64,000 bases of DNA from Hymenobacter negativus (GCF_017571495.1 NZ_JAGETZ010000003.1:310001-374000), one strand, 5' to 3'. Shown: positions 51,732 to 61,715, numbered from the stretch's first letter. Numbers and translations: made by a program. Notes: a model not told the origin generated them from the sequence alone.

Positions 51732-53114
51732 ATGAAACACGCATCTATTACGCTGCTGGCCCTGCTGGCCCGTCTATGCTTGGCCGAAACCGCCCTAGGG
51801 CAGGCCACCAATCCGGCTATTACCAAGTTTTTGCAGAATACGACCAATGTGCGCGGCCGGCACTATGTGAGCGGCAACGCTACCCCCATTCAGGACACGG
51901 CACATGCCAATGTGCAGCGGGTCCGCTACTCGGCTACGGCTGTTTATGTCAACTGCTCAGGGATTCCGGCCTATGTCATCGGGCCGTATCTGGACAATAA
52001 CCCGTCATTGGCCACCAACCGACAAAATCTCTTCAAACTTCCCCTGACGCCCCGGCCCAATACCGGTGTTGCCCGGGCCGTGACCGGAGGCAATATCGGC
52101 GTGCTCATCAATGGGGTGCCTATTTATAACTACGCCGATGGCATGAGCTACCAAAACCAGGGCGTGTGGCGTCAAAACGCCGTTGTGTTTGAGCGTGGAG
52201 GCTTTGACTGTTCCAAAGGGCACCCGGCACCGGTGTTTCTGACGACACCCGGGCCGGGCGTGACGCCGGTGGGCGGCAACTACCATCATCATCAAAACCC
52301 TTCGGCTTTCAATATCGCTACCGTGCCGCTGTCCACGGTATGCAACATTTACCTGGCCGATGGCCTGTACGTGCCCGATAGCACCCGGCACGCGCCGCTT
52401 ATTGGCTTTGCATTTGATGGCTACCCCATTTATGGTGGTTACGGCTATACCAACCCGCTGGCCGTAAGCGCCATCAAGCGCATGGTGCCCAGCTTCCGCA
52501 AGCGCAATATCACGGCCCGCACTACACTACCCAATGGCAGTGCAGCCAGCCAGGTAGGCCCCACGCTGGCTGCTCAGGCCTTAGGAAGCTACTTTGAGGA
52601 CTATGAGCAGGTGGCCGGTCTGGGCAACCTCGACGACCACAACGGCCGCTTTTGTGTGACGCCTGAGTACCCGCAGGGTACCTATGCTTACTTCGCTACC
52701 ATCGACCGCGATGGCAATTCTGTGTTTCCCTACGTGCTGGGCACAACGTACTATGGTGTGGTTGAGGTCAGTAACTTTCCAAACATGGGCCTGGGCCAGC
52801 CCCCTACTAACGTAGTCATCAACGAGCCGGTGACGACCTACAGCCCCGTGGTATCGGCCACCAACCCGGCCAGTGCCGCTGCCCGGGTAACGGTGTACCC
52901 CAGCCCCACGCACGAAGTGCTGGTGGTGCAAATGACGTTGAGCTCGGCCGTAGTTCAGCCGGTTGAACTGCTCGACCTCTCCGGCCGCGTGATAGAACGG
53001 CAACTGCTTTTTCCCGGTTCTACGATGTGCTATTTCGATACGCAGGCCCTGCACGCCGGCGTGTACCTGGTGCGCGTGAATAGCGGCAGCGCTGTGCGGG
53101 TAGTAATTGAATAG
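51732..53114 (+). CDS. Secreted YHYH-domain protein with type A T9SS sorting domain
   Basis: A 460-residue protein with a signal peptide ending near ALGQ. The central domain has the YHYH-family pattern (VPIYNYADGMSY, GGNYHHHQNP, LIGFAFDGYPIYGGYGY, DDHNGRFCVTPEYPQGTYAYF), often found beside copper and di-heme proteins. The last 80 residues (VTVYPSPTHEVLVVQM, LHAGVYLVRV) are a type A T9SS signal, so it is probably exported to the surface. It ends the MbnP/MbnH run. Confidence 0.85.
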   Translation: MKHASITLLALLARLCLAETALGQATNPAITKFLQNTTNVRGRHYVSGNATPIQDTAHANVQRVRYSATAVYVNCSGIPAYVIGPYLDNNPSLATNRQNLFKLPLTPRPNTGVARAVTGGNIGVLINGVPIYNYADGMSYQNQGVWRQNAVVFERGGFDCSKGHPAPVFLTTPGPGVTPVGGNYHHHQNPSAFNIATVPLSTVCNIYLADGLYVPDSTRHAPLIGFAFDGYPIYGGYGYTNPLAVSAIKRMVPSFRKRNITARTTLPNGSAASQVGPTLAAQALGSYFEDYEQVAGLGNLDDHNGRFCVTPEYPQGTYAYFATIDRDGNSVFPYVLGTTYYGVVEVSNFPNMGLGQPPTNVVINEPVTTYSPVVSATNPASAAARVTVYPSPTHEVLVVQMTLSSAVVQPVELLDLSGRVIERQLLFPGSTMCYFDTQALHAGVYLVRVNSGSAVRVVIE

Positions 53115-53150
53115 CTCAGCTTAAGCAGCTGATAGCGTGATTTTTTTGGC

Positions 53151-53231
53151 CCGGGACGTGAAACTTTAGGACTGCGGAAAGTGCTCTGTTGCCCTGATAA
53201 GTATTCTCAGTTCTAAAGTTTCACGTCCCGG
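53151..53231. repeat. 23-base inverted repeat after the YHYH gene
   Basis: Arms 53151-53173 and 53209-53231 share CCGGGACGTGAAACTTTAG exactly and differ at one base beyond it. The structure could end the upstream operon. It resembles other palindromic elements of this window in size but not sequence. Confidence 0.65.
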
Positions 53232-53270
53232 ATTTCATAAAATCACTCAAAAGCTACGGCCGTTTTCAGC

Positions 53271-53278
53271 TACCTTTG
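53271..53278 (+). promoter_or_regulatory. -7 box (TACCTTTG) of guaA
   Basis: Perfect TAnnTTTG nine bases before the guaA ATG at 53287. It overlaps the GTG at 53278 and so rules that codon out as a start. Confidence 0.7.
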
Positions 53279-53286
53279 TGCCCCAT

Positions 53287-54822
53287 ATGGAACGACTTAT
53301 CATCCTCGATTTCGGCTCGCAATACACGCAATTGATAGCCCGGCGCATTCGCGAATTGCACGTGTTCTGCGAAATTCACCCTTATACGCACGCCTCGAAC
53401 CTCGTCATCAGCGACGATATTCGGGGCGTTGTTCTTTCCGGCTCGCCCTGCTCAGTGCGCGATGCGGATGCCCCCAATCCTGACCTGAGCCACATTCTGG
53501 GCCAAGTGCCGGTGCTGGGCGTGTGCTATGGTGCGCAACTGCTGGCCCAGCAGGGTGGAGGCGAGGTGCTACCTGCCACCATCCGCGAGTACGGCCGCGC
53601 CCGGCTGGCCTCGTTGAACGACGGCTCGGCGCTGCTGGCGGATATGCACACCGGCTCGCAGGTGTGGATGTCGCACGGTGACACCATCAAAACCCTGCCT
53701 ACGGGCTACGACATCATTGCCAGCACGCCGGAAGTAGCAGTGGCCGCCTTCAAAATCGATGGTCAGGACACCTACGGCATCCAGTTTCATCCCGAAGTAA
53801 CGCACTCCACCGAAGGCAAGCAATTGCTGCGCAACTTCGTGGTGAACATCTGCCAGTGTGCGCAAACCTGGACGCCCGACCACTTCGTGGATTCGGCCGT
53901 GACGGCGCTGCAAAACACCATTGGTCCTGATGACCAGGTAATTCTGGGCCTCTCCGGCGGCGTGGATAGCAGCGTGGCGGCCCTGTTGCTGCACCGTGCC
54001 ATTGGCCCGCGCCTGCACGGTATTTTCGTGGACAACGGCCTGCTGCGGCAGGACGAGTTTGCCACCGTGCTCAAGGCTTACGAAGGCCTCGGCCTGAACG
54101 TGACTGGCGTGAACGCCGCGCCCGAGTTCTACGCTGCCCTATCGGGCCTCACGGACCCCGAGGCTAAGCGCAAGGCCATTGGCCGCACCTTTATCGAGGT
54201 GTTTGACCGGGAGGCGCAGAAGGTGCAGGGAGCCCGCTGGCTGGCCCAAGGCACGATTTACCCGGATGTGATTGAGTCGGTTTCGGTGCACGGCTCATCG
54301 GTGACCATCAAGAGCCATCACAACGTGGGCGGCCTGCCGGAGAAGATGAACCTCAAAATTGTGGAGCCGCTGCGCATGCTCTTCAAAGACGAGGTGCGGG
54401 AAGTGGGCGCGGCCCTGGGCCTGCCCGGCGAGATTCTCAACCGCCACCCCTTCCCCGGACCCGGTCTGGGCATCCGCATCCTCGGCGACATTACCCCCGA
54501 GAAAGTGGACCTGCTCCAACGGGCCGACGGCGTGTTCATCAACCTGCTGAAGGAGCACAATCTCTACGAGCATGTGTGGCAGGCGGGCGCCATGCTGCTA
54601 CCCATCCAAAGCGTGGGTGTGATGGGCGACGAGCGTACCTATGAGCGGGTAGTAGCCCTGCGCGCCGTGACTAGCGTAGATGGCATGACCGCCGACTGGG
54701 CGCACTTGCCCTACGAGTTTCTGGCCGAGGTGAGCAACAAGATTATCAACCAAGTGCGCGGCATCAACCGCGTGGTATATGATATTTCGAGCAAGCCGCC
54801 GGCGACGATTGAGTGGGAGTAA
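53287..54822 (+). CDS. guaA: GMP synthase (glutamine-hydrolysing)
   Basis: From the ATG at 53287 ([13 protein letters not shown]) the product has 511 residues. The class I glutaminase domain has Cys80 (VLGVCYGAQ), His168 and Glu170 (QFHPE). The ATP-pyrophosphatase P-loop SGGVDSS is at 223-229, and the C-terminal dimerisation domain follows. It aminates XMP to GMP in purine synthesis. A very large hairpin stands just after the stop. Confidence 0.97.
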   Translation: MERLIILDFGSQYTQLIARRIRELHVFCEIHPYTHASNLVISDDIRGVVLSGSPCSVRDADAPNPDLSHILGQVPVLGVCYGAQLLAQQGGGEVLPATIREYGRARLASLNDGSALLADMHTGSQVWMSHGDTIKTLPTGYDIIASTPEVAVAAFKIDGQDTYGIQFHPEVTHSTEGKQLLRNFVVNICQCAQTWTPDHFVDSAVTALQNTIGPDDQVILGLSGGVDSSVAALLLHRAIGPRLHGIFVDNGLLRQDEFATVLKAYEGLGLNVTGVNAAPEFYAALSGLTDPEAKRKAIGRTFIEVFDREAQKVQGARWLAQGTIYPDVIESVSVHGSSVTIKSHHNVGGLPEKMNLKIVEPLRMLFKDEVREVGAALGLPGEILNRHPFPGPGLGIRILGDITPEKVDLLQRADGVFINLLKEHNLYEHVWQAGAMLLPIQSVGVMGDERTYERVVALRAVTSVDGMTADWAHLPYEFLAEVSNKIINQVRGINRVVYDISSKPPATIEWE

Positions 54823-54845
54823 CCGATAGGTAGCCCGGAAAAACG

Positions 54846-54945
54846 GAACGTCATGCTGAGCGCCGCCAGCAGCACCTCTACTACAGCAGTAAATCAAATT
54901 ACTTACGTGGTAGAGGTGCTGCTGGCGGCGCTCAGCATGACGTTC
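54846..54945. repeat. 100-base palindromic element with perfect 36-bp arms
   Basis: Arms 54846-54881 and 54910-54945 are exact reverse complements beginning GAACGTCATGCTGAGC. The inner part can also pair (AGTAA with TTACT). It has the CGTCATGC core seen at 31112-31150 and 31949-31988 but is much longer, with no coding capacity. It lies 24 bases after guaA. Confidence 0.85.
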
Positions 54946-54983
54946 TTCTTTCTTCTGTCAAAACAGCCAGATAACCAGCAAAA

Positions 54984-55715
54984 ATGCGCTTCCATTGCCT
55001 CCAACACATGCCTGACGAAGGGCCTGGCCACGCTGCAGACTGGCTAATGGCGCACGGCCACGCGCTCACGTTCACGAAGCTGTTTGAGCCGCACTCAGCA
55101 TTCCCGGCGCTGTCCGATTTTGACGGGCTGCTGATTCTGGGTGGGCCGATGAGCGTGCACGACGAGGAAAACGTGTCCTGGCTGCGCAAGGAAAAGGCTT
55201 TCATCCGCGAAGCTTTAAAGGTGGGCAAGATTACGTTGGCTATTTGCCTGGGGGCGCAGCTGGTGGCCGAAGCGCTGGGCGGGGAGGTGCGGCCAAATCA
55301 TGCGCCGGAAATTGGTTTCTGGACGGTGCGGTTTTCGGCGAAGTCCTTGGAGCATCCGCTGCTGCGCGGATGGCCGGAGAAAGCAGCCGTGCTACACTGG
55401 CATCTGGATACGTTCACGGTACCGCCGGGCGCGATGCGCGTGGGCATGTCGGCGGCCACGGCCACGCAGGGCTTCGTGTGGGGCGATGGCGTGATTGGTC
55501 TGCAGTTTCACCCCGAAATGACCGTGCCGATGGTGGAGAAACTGATGGAGCTGGAAGGGCACGAGCATGCCGAGGAAGCGGAATTCGTGCAGACGGCGGA
55601 GCAGATTCGGACTAAGATGAAATCAGTTTGGAAGGGGCGCAAGCTGCTGGAGGCACTGCTAGAGAATCTGGTGGCGCTGCATGAGGGAGAGCACGCTGAA
55701 GCAGCTAATTTGTGA
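54984..55715 (+). CDS. Type 1 (class I) glutamine amidotransferase
   Basis: A 243-residue protein with the triad residues Cys88 (LAICLGAQL), His176 and Glu178 (QFHPEMT). The N-terminal part (FDGLLILGGPMSVHDEE) matches stand-alone GATases of the YfeJ/GAT class. The partner or substrate is unknown. The upstream 36-bp palindrome separates it from guaA, so it is not simply a guaA duplicate. Its end overlaps the convergent hypothetical gene by 11 bases. Confidence 0.87.
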   Translation: MRFHCLQHMPDEGPGHAADWLMAHGHALTFTKLFEPHSAFPALSDFDGLLILGGPMSVHDEENVSWLRKEKAFIREALKVGKITLAICLGAQLVAEALGGEVRPNHAPEIGFWTVRFSAKSLEHPLLRGWPEKAAVLHWHLDTFTVPPGAMRVGMSAATATQGFVWGDGVIGLQFHPEMTVPMVEKLMELEGHEHAEEAEFVQTAEQIRTKMKSVWKGRKLLEALLENLVALHEGEHAEAANL

Positions 55716-56049
55716 CAAGGCGTACCCGCTCAAAAGAGAAAGACCATATTGCCCCAGACTGGTCGCGACCAGTGAGTAATTGAAATTCAATGGCCAGTTC
55801 TTCAATTGTTTGTGTAACAGTATGCGTATAGATTTCAAGGGCATTGAACCCATCAGCCGTTAGACTCATCGGATTTAGATTGAGGTTGTCGATGCCTTGA
55901 AATTCAAGCTTCAACTCGTCGTAGCTCTGCGAGACTTCGTTGTAAACCGCAAGGAGAATTGTTAGCTCGCGATGCTCAAAATCGATGTTAAGCGAGTTAA
56001 CACTCATGTCGTGCAGCGACGTTTGCTTTAAGTTTTCAACGTCTGTCAT
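55705..56049 (-). CDS. Hypothetical protein, AT-rich
   Basis: From the ATG at 56049 (MTDVENLKQTS) the product has 114 residues with a mixed charged composition (IDFEHRELTILLAVYNEVSQSYDELKLEFQG). GC is lower than in the neighbours. No signal, membrane segment or family is seen. The frame is open further upstream into the dgt gene. Confidence 0.6.
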   Translation of the reverse strand: MTDVENLKQTSLHDMSVNSLNIDFEHRELTILLAVYNEVSQSYDELKLEFQGIDNLNLNPMSLTADGFNALEIYTHTVTQTIEELAIEFQLLTGRDQSGAIWSFSFERVRLVTN

Positions 56050-56077
56050 AACACTGGGCTGAGAGAAACGGACATTA

Positions 56078-57460
56078 TTAAAACCCTTTCGGCAGCTCAA
56101 TCCCTTTAATCGTCTTATACAAGCTCAGCGCGTTCTGGTCGGTCATGCCGGCCACGAAATCGGTGAGCAGCAAAATCTTTTCATAAGCTGAAACGTGGGC
56201 CTGGTGGCCTTCGGCGCGGAACTGTTCGGGGAGAAGAAGCAGTAATTTACGGCTGCGGTGGCCCTGGCTGGCGTCGAAGATGGCGCATAAGAAGGCATCG
56301 AGCAGGCCGCCCAGGACGTCGAAGCCAGCCGCCTCAATTTCCAGCACCGGGCGGCTGCGGTAGAGTTGGTTGATACTGATGCGCTGCACTTCCTGCAAAT
56401 CGGTCCAGCAACTGAGCTCTTTGATAAGGGACTGGTCGTAGTGGCCGCTTAGAATGGTGGGGGCGTGTTGGGCAAACAGGCTGGCAAGCTCGGCCACTAG
56501 CTTGCCGATGAGGCGGGCGCGGATGTAGCCCAACTCCTCGCGCCAGTCGTGCCACTGCACGCTGCCCACACGGCCGGCTGGGTCGTTGAGCATCTTTTTG
56601 AGCAGGGGCAGGCCGGTTTCAGGCGCGATGAGGCCGAGCTTGAGGCCGTCCTCGAAGTCGATGATGCGGTAGCAGAGGTCGTCGGCGGCTTCGACCAGGA
56701 AAGCCAGTGGGTGACGGTGGTAGAAGCCAGTAGTGGCGTCTTTGGGCAGCAGACCCAACTCGGCGGCTACGTGTTGGAAGCGGGCGGCTTCAGTCTGAAA
56801 ATGGCCGTATTTCTTCTCGGACGCACCGCCGACTTTGGCCGCATCAGCTACTAGGCTGGGGCGCGGATACTTGGTGAAAGCGCCCAGCGTGGCGTAGGTG
56901 AGGCCCAGGCCGGCAGTGCCGGAGCTGTGGGCTGCGTAAGTATGCGTGAGGATGCGAAAACCGGCCGCATTGCCTTCAAAATGCTGCAAATCGGCCACTT
57001 CGGCGTCGGTGAGTTGCGCCAAGTGCGGGGCCGCAGCGGCGCTGAGGAAATAGCTGCTGATGGCGTCTTCGCCGGAGTGGCCGAAGGGTGGGTTGCCGAT
57101 GTCGTGGGCCAGGCAGGCGGCCGATACGATGTCGCCGCAGTCCTGGTCGAGGTTGGGCAGTTGAACAGCTAATTTCGCATCGGCCTCCATGAGGTGGCGG
57201 GCAGCAAGGCGGCCCAGGGAACGGCCCACCACGGCGGTTTCGAGCGAGTGGGTGAGGCGGGTGTGCACAAAATCGGTTTCGGGCAGGGGCATTACCTGGG
57301 TTTTGCGCTGCAGGCGGCGGAAGGCGGAGCTGAACACCACCCGGTCGTAGTCCTGCACGAAGGCCCCGCGTACGGGCGCGGCACTGGTGGCGAACAACTG
57401 CTGGTCGGGGAAGCGGCGCTGCGAGAGCAGGCGGGGCCAGGACATAATGAATTCGGACAT
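56078..57460 (-). CDS. dgt: Deoxyguanosinetriphosphate triphosphohydrolase (dGTPase)
   Basis: A 460-residue HD-domain enzyme. The metal-binding histidines and HD pair are in HTRLTHSLE (His71), AHD (119-120) and NPPFGHSGED (His128). It removes triphosphate from dGTP and other dNTPs to control nucleotide pools. The start MSEFIMSWPRLL matches the family well. No operon partner is evident. Confidence 0.92.
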   Translation of the reverse strand: MSEFIMSWPRLLSQRRFPDQQLFATSAAPVRGAFVQDYDRVVFSSAFRRLQRKTQVMPLPETDFVHTRLTHSLETAVVGRSLGRLAARHLMEADAKLAVQLPNLDQDCGDIVSAACLAHDIGNPPFGHSGEDAISSYFLSAAAAPHLAQLTDAEVADLQHFEGNAAGFRILTHTYAAHSSGTAGLGLTYATLGAFTKYPRPSLVADAAKVGGASEKKYGHFQTEAARFQHVAAELGLLPKDATTGFYHRHPLAFLVEAADDLCYRIIDFEDGLKLGLIAPETGLPLLKKMLNDPAGRVGSVQWHDWREELGYIRARLIGKLVAELASLFAQHAPTILSGHYDQSLIKELSCWTDLQEVQRISINQLYRSRPVLEIEAAGFDVLGGLLDAFLCAIFDASQGHRSRKLLLLLPEQFRAEGHQAHVSAYEKILLLTDFVAGMTDQNALSLYKTIKGIELPKGF

Positions 57461-57574
57461 AGAGCGAGCGAAGAATGGGGCGCTTCTGCTAAGGGTGGAA
57501 ACAGGCTCTGCGACCCGAAAAAACCTAAAGCAGGCATTACCAACGATGGTAACGTGGCTAGCGCAACTGGTCAG

Positions 57575-60500
57575 TTACTGCGCCAACTGCTCATCGAGCT
57601 GCCGGAAGGGGTTGAGAGCCGTCAGGTTGAGCACGAAGCGGATGCGGTCGGTAAAATCCTGGCGGCTGCTGGGGAAATTGTTGGCGTATTGCGAACCAGC
57701 CACGGGCAGGTACAGCTGAAAAATGTCGCGCACCACGGGCAGCACCAGGCCAGCATCGTAGTAGGTGCGCCGCGCATTGCCGGGGTTGCCAATGGCCAGC
57801 TGCGACGTGCTGCTAACCCCGAAGTCGGCGAATACGGCGAGGTCAGTCACCGGCAAATCGACTTGCAGGTTGAAGGTGCTGAGCCAGTCGGTGCTATACA
57901 CGGGCAGGAAGGCTTTGAAGGCGCCGTCGCGGTCGTCGGTCTGGTGGAGCTGCGCGGTGAGAGCGTGCGAAATCTGCTGACGGTCGAGGAAGGCAGTTTG
58001 GCGGCGGTAGTCGGGGCTACCGCTCAGGCCCAGCACAAATGCTGGGTTGCTGGGCTGCTGCAGGAACCGCCCGCCAAACAAGCGCGCCTGCACCTTCTTT
58101 TTCAGAGAGTAGTAGCGGAAGTAGCTGGCGCTGGCCCGCAGCAGAATGGAGCCGCGGTCGGCTTTATCGTCGGCGTTGCTGGCAATCATGCGGTTGAGGT
58201 CGACGGATGCGCTCCAGCCTTGCAGCGCGTTGCGGTGGCTCACGTTGTAATCAATGGCTTGAAATACGCCGGTTTCGTTGCGGTCTTCATCGTGAATAAT
58301 GGTATTGGCAAGTTTGAGGCGCTGGTGCGGACCCTGGCCCGGCGCGTGGGGCCACACCAGCGTCAGGCTGGGCTCGGTTTTGATGTAGCGCTCGAAGCGT
58401 TGGGCGGTGAAGGCAATGGTGGCCCGCTGGGCAAAGCTGGCGGGCAGCACGTTGAGCTGGACCGTGCCAATGCCGTTCAGCTCGTTGCGGTTGAAGCTGT
58501 ACATGGGCATGGCCAGGTATTGGAGCCGTTTGGGCACCAGCGGGCTGTTGTAGAACGCCGCGCCCAGCATGAATTTATCGGATGTATTGGCCCCTAGCAC
58601 CGGCAGCCAGTTGATGGTGGCTTTGTCCCAACGCTCCACGCTGGCCAGCGGGCGCAGGCGCAGGGGCGTGCGACGCGAAGGATGGTCGGTGACCGTGAGT
58701 CGGTCGTTGCGGCGGTTGAGCTGAGGTGCCACGTAGTTGGCATCTACCACGAGGGCGGCCACGTTTTCGCGCTTGAAGTTGAGTTGGCTGGTGGCTTCTT
58801 CCTCGGCGTTGGGGTCGGTATTGCCGAAGGGTGGCGTCCAGAGGGTTTCCAGCACCTTGCCCTGGGCATCGACGGACGACACCGGCACGGCCCAGGGCGT
58901 GGGCGAGTCGGTGCGCACCAGCACCTTTACCACATCGCTGAAGCTGGCCAGGGTCTGCAAATCGGCGTCGTAGTGCTGGGTATTGGTCAGCATGCCCTGG
59001 AAAAACCAGCTCAGCTTCTGGCCCGTGCTTTCCTCAAACACCGCCTGCATGTCCTCCGGATAAGGATGCTTAAACTGCCAGCGCTCGTAGTAAAGGTGCA
59101 TGGCCGCGTCGAATTTTTCCTGCCCCAGGTAGCCGGCCAGGTACTTCAGCAGCGAACCCGCTTTCTGATATACTACTACTGTACCATAATTCAATGTGGT
59201 ATAATCGGCCGAAGTAAGTCCCTGCACCGGCTGGTCGAGGTTGCGGCTGGCCAAGGCCTGGTAGGGCACTTGGTTAATGGCATCGCCGGGCAGGTTTTCT
59301 ATGCCCAGCGCCTTGGTGATTTTGGATGACTTTTCCAACCCGCCCAACATGCTGGTCTGCGGGTTGCTGAGCGCCGTCACGCGCTGCTCCACGTAGGTGT
59401 TCACGCCCTCGTCCATCCACGGAAAGTCCCGCTCATTTGAGCCCAGGATGCCGTAAAACCAGTTGTGGCCTACCTCGTGCACAATGGCCTCGGGCTGGGT
59501 CACGGTCACCATGGGGTACTCCATGCCGGCGCCGGCGCTCAGGGCGCCGTCCACGGCAGTGGCGGCCGAGTAGGGGTACTCGCCTACCCAGCGCGAATAG
59601 TAGGTAATGGCGTCATTCACGTCCTGGAGGCCCTTGGTCCATTTCTCCGCATCGCGGTTGGTGAAAAGCACCCACGACGTGACGGTGCGACCCGAGGGCA
59701 GGGTCACGCCACTTTTCAGCACGTTGAAGCGCTTGTCGGCAAACCAGGCGAAGTCGTGCACCCGGTCCTGCTTGTAGCGCAGGGTTTTGGTCGTCGCATC
59801 GGAGGCCGGAAAGCTGAGGTCGGAGCCAAAGTCTTTGGCGGTTTTCTTGCCGGCAGCGGTAGCGGCCAGGGCATCCATGCGGGCGCGCTCGTCGGGGTTT
59901 TGCAGCTCGCCGGTGGCTCCCACCACGTAGTTGGTAGGCAGGGTAATGGTGACGTCGAACGTGCCGAACTCGGAGTAAAATTCGCCCTGGTCGAGGTAGG
60001 GAATGGGGTGCCAGCCGCGGCGGTCCAACACAGCCGGCTTGGGGTACCACTGCGTAATCTGGTAGCTCTGCCCCACGTGCCCAAACCGCGAAAACGACAC
60101 CGGAATCTTTACCCGAAACGGCGTGCTGATGCTCGCGCTAGCGCCCGGTGCCAGCGGCTGCGGCAGCACCAGCTTGGCGATGTCGGCATTGGCAGGGTCG
60201 AATTCCAGCTTGGCCGCCTGGCCGTTTACCTTGAAATCGAGCCCATCGATAAAACCCCGCTCTTGGGCTGGCGCAAACTGGAACTTGCGCTTGCCATCGC
60301 GCAACTGCTGCTTGGCGAAGGCCGTGGAATTATCCTTGTAAGCATTGGGCCACAGGTGAAACCAGATGAAGGTGAGGGCCTGCGGTGCGTGGTTGGTGTA
60401 GGTCAGCTCCTCGCGGCCGGTCAGGGTATTGGCCTTATCATCAAGTGCCACATCGATGGAGTAGTTGACTTCCTGCTGGAAGTATGGGCCGGTGGCTTTC

Positions 60501-60583
60501 GCGGCGGGCTTGGGCTTATGCTTTTGGCCCAACGCCAAGCCGGGCAGCAGGGCCAGAAGGCCGAAAAGTATGCGTTTGGTCAT
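57575..60583 (-). CDS. Secreted M1 family zinc metallopeptidase
   Basis: A 1002-residue protein with a signal peptide (MTKRILFGLLALLPGLALGQ). The gluzincin motif HEVGHNW lies at about residue 368, with the distal glutamate in MDEGVNTYVEQR, as in aminopeptidase N-like enzymes. The usual GAMEN motif appears changed to GAGMEYP. The last 350 residues are rich in beta structure and resemble an outer-membrane-barrel tail. It probably works in the periplasm or at the surface on peptides. No T9SS signal was seen. Confidence 0.88.
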   Translation of the reverse strand: MTKRILFGLLALLPGLALGQKHKPKPAAKATGPYFQQEVNYSIDVALDDKANTLTGREELTYTNHAPQALTFIWFHLWPNAYKDNSTAFAKQQLRDGKRKFQFAPAQERGFIDGLDFKVNGQAAKLEFDPANADIAKLVLPQPLAPGASASISTPFRVKIPVSFSRFGHVGQSYQITQWYPKPAVLDRRGWHPIPYLDQGEFYSEFGTFDVTITLPTNYVVGATGELQNPDERARMDALAATAAGKKTAKDFGSDLSFPASDATTKTLRYKQDRVHDFAWFADKRFNVLKSGVTLPSGRTVTSWVLFTNRDAEKWTKGLQDVNDAITYYSRWVGEYPYSAATAVDGALSAGAGMEYPMVTVTQPEAIVHEVGHNWFYGILGSNERDFPWMDEGVNTYVEQRVTALSNPQTSMLGGLEKSSKITKALGIENLPGDAINQVPYQALASRNLDQPVQGLTSADYTTLNYGTVVVYQKAGSLLKYLAGYLGQEKFDAAMHLYYERWQFKHPYPEDMQAVFEESTGQKLSWFFQGMLTNTQHYDADLQTLASFSDVVKVLVRTDSPTPWAVPVSSVDAQGKVLETLWTPPFGNTDPNAEEEATSQLNFKRENVAALVVDANYVAPQLNRRNDRLTVTDHPSRRTPLRLRPLASVERWDKATINWLPVLGANTSDKFMLGAAFYNSPLVPKRLQYLAMPMYSFNRNELNGIGTVQLNVLPASFAQRATIAFTAQRFERYIKTEPSLTLVWPHAPGQGPHQRLKLANTIIHDEDRNETGVFQAIDYNVSHRNALQGWSASVDLNRMIASNADDKADRGSILLRASASYFRYYSLKKKVQARLFGGRFLQQPSNPAFVLGLSGSPDYRRQTAFLDRQQISHALTAQLHQTDDRDGAFKAFLPVYSTDWLSTFNLQVDLPVTDLAVFADFGVSSTSQLAIGNPGNARRTYYDAGLVLPVVRDIFQLYLPVAGSQYANNFPSSRQDFTDRIRFVLNLTALNPFRQLDEQLAQ

Positions 60584-60772
60584 GCTTCAGAATAGGGGTG
60601 GGAGGAACGCCGCACCATTACAGGCGAAGCTACGGAAAGGGCGGGAACCATGCCGTGCCATACCTTCCGACAGCTGCCTGGTCTTCCGAAAAACTGCGCC
60701 TTGGTACACCGAGCGGCATATCCGTCCACTGAGCTAAATCGTATTCGGCTTGTGAAAAGTCACTAGCATCCC

Positions 60773-61195
60773 ATGAAAGACAAGCTGGAAAGATTCATCG
60801 AAGCACAGGCGCAGAACTACCAGGCTGCGCTGGCCGAAATACGCCACGGCCGCAAGCGAACCCACTGGATGTGGTACGTATTTCCCCAAATCCAAGGGCT
60901 GGGCTTTAGTGAAACAGCCCGGTTCTACGAGTTACGTGGCACCGCGGAGGCCGCCGATTTCCTGGCCCACCCGGTGCTGGGCCCGCGCCTACTCGAAATC
61001 AGCAAAGCCCTACTCAGCCTGCCTTCCAACGATGCCCACGCCATCATGGGCAGCCCCGACGACCTGAAGCTGCGCTCCTCCATGACGCTTTTTGCCGTGC
61101 TGCCCGGCGCGCCGCCAGTTTTTCAGCAAGTGCTGGACAAATTTTACCGGGGCGGCAAGGATGAGAAAACGTTGCGCATTATTGGGGGTGAGTAA
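60773..61195 (+). CDS. DUF1810 domain protein
   Basis: A 140-residue cytoplasmic protein with the DUF1810 signature RKRTHWMWYVFPQIQGLG and LKLRSSMTLFAV. The family is widespread and of uncertain function; its members occur beside NADAR-type proteins. It is a single gene. Confidence 0.83.
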   Translation: MKDKLERFIEAQAQNYQAALAEIRHGRKRTHWMWYVFPQIQGLGFSETARFYELRGTAEAADFLAHPVLGPRLLEISKALLSLPSNDAHAIMGSPDDLKLRSSMTLFAVLPGAPPVFQQVLDKFYRGGKDEKTLRIIGGE

Positions 61196-61280
61196 ATTTC
61201 TCAGCTTTTTGTAACGGCTGAGTGCCTGCTGCGATAACTGCTCAATAAGAAACGTAAGCCCGTTTCTAACCATAGATAAA

Positions 61281-61715
61281 ATGGAAGCAAGGCCGAAACG
61301 CGAAGTTCCTCAGACGCCCGCCGATAGGGCAGCGGAGATGCTTGCCTGGGGCGTATTGGCCCTGCTCTGGGCCCTGACTATCTGGAGCCTTTTCCAGCTG
61401 CCCGCTACGATTCCAGTGCATTTCAACGGCGACGGCGTAGCCGACCACTACGGCGAGAAGGGCAGTTTGCTCCAGTTGCCGCTGGTGGCTACTGCGCTAT
61501 TCGCGGTCCTCACCGCCCTCAGCAACTACCCGCACATTCTGAATTATCCAACTCCCATCACGCCCGCTAATGCGCTGAGCCAGTACCGCGGCGCCATCCG
61601 GCTGGCTCGTGGCTTGAAAATCGTGATGGTGCTCGCTTTTCTCCTGCTCGTTTTTCAAACCAGACGAGTAGCTGCCGAGCAAACCAGTAGAATTGGGCAA
61701 GAGGTTCACCAATAG
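61281..61715 (+). CDS. DUF1648 membrane protein
   Basis: A 144-residue protein with about three membrane helices. The DUF1648 signature LPATIPVHFNGDGVADHYGEKG is at about 44-65. The family is associated with Gram-positive and Bacteroidota membrane proteins of unknown function. It converges on the DUF1361 gene with about 30 bases between stops. Confidence 0.8.
   Translation: MEARPKREVPQTPADRAAEMLAWGVLALLWALTIWSLFQLPATIPVHFNGDGVADHYGEKGSLLQLPLVATALFAVLTALSNYPHILNYPTPITPANALSQYRGAIRLARGLKIVMVLAFLLLVFQTRRVAAEQTSRIGQEVHQ

Noticed and set aside
53278..53286. Upstream GTG start for guaA
   Set aside because: It overlaps the -7 box, and the ATG at 53287 matches the usual GMP synthase start.
57194..58597. 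Plus-strand open frame of 467 codons opposite the M1 peptidase and dgt
   Set aside because: It crosses two real genes on the other strand and has no recognisable domain or leader.
59465..60595. Plus-strand 376-codon frame opposite the M1 peptidase start
   Set aside because: Antisense shadow with low-complexity composition; the minus strand has a signal peptide and a zinc motif.
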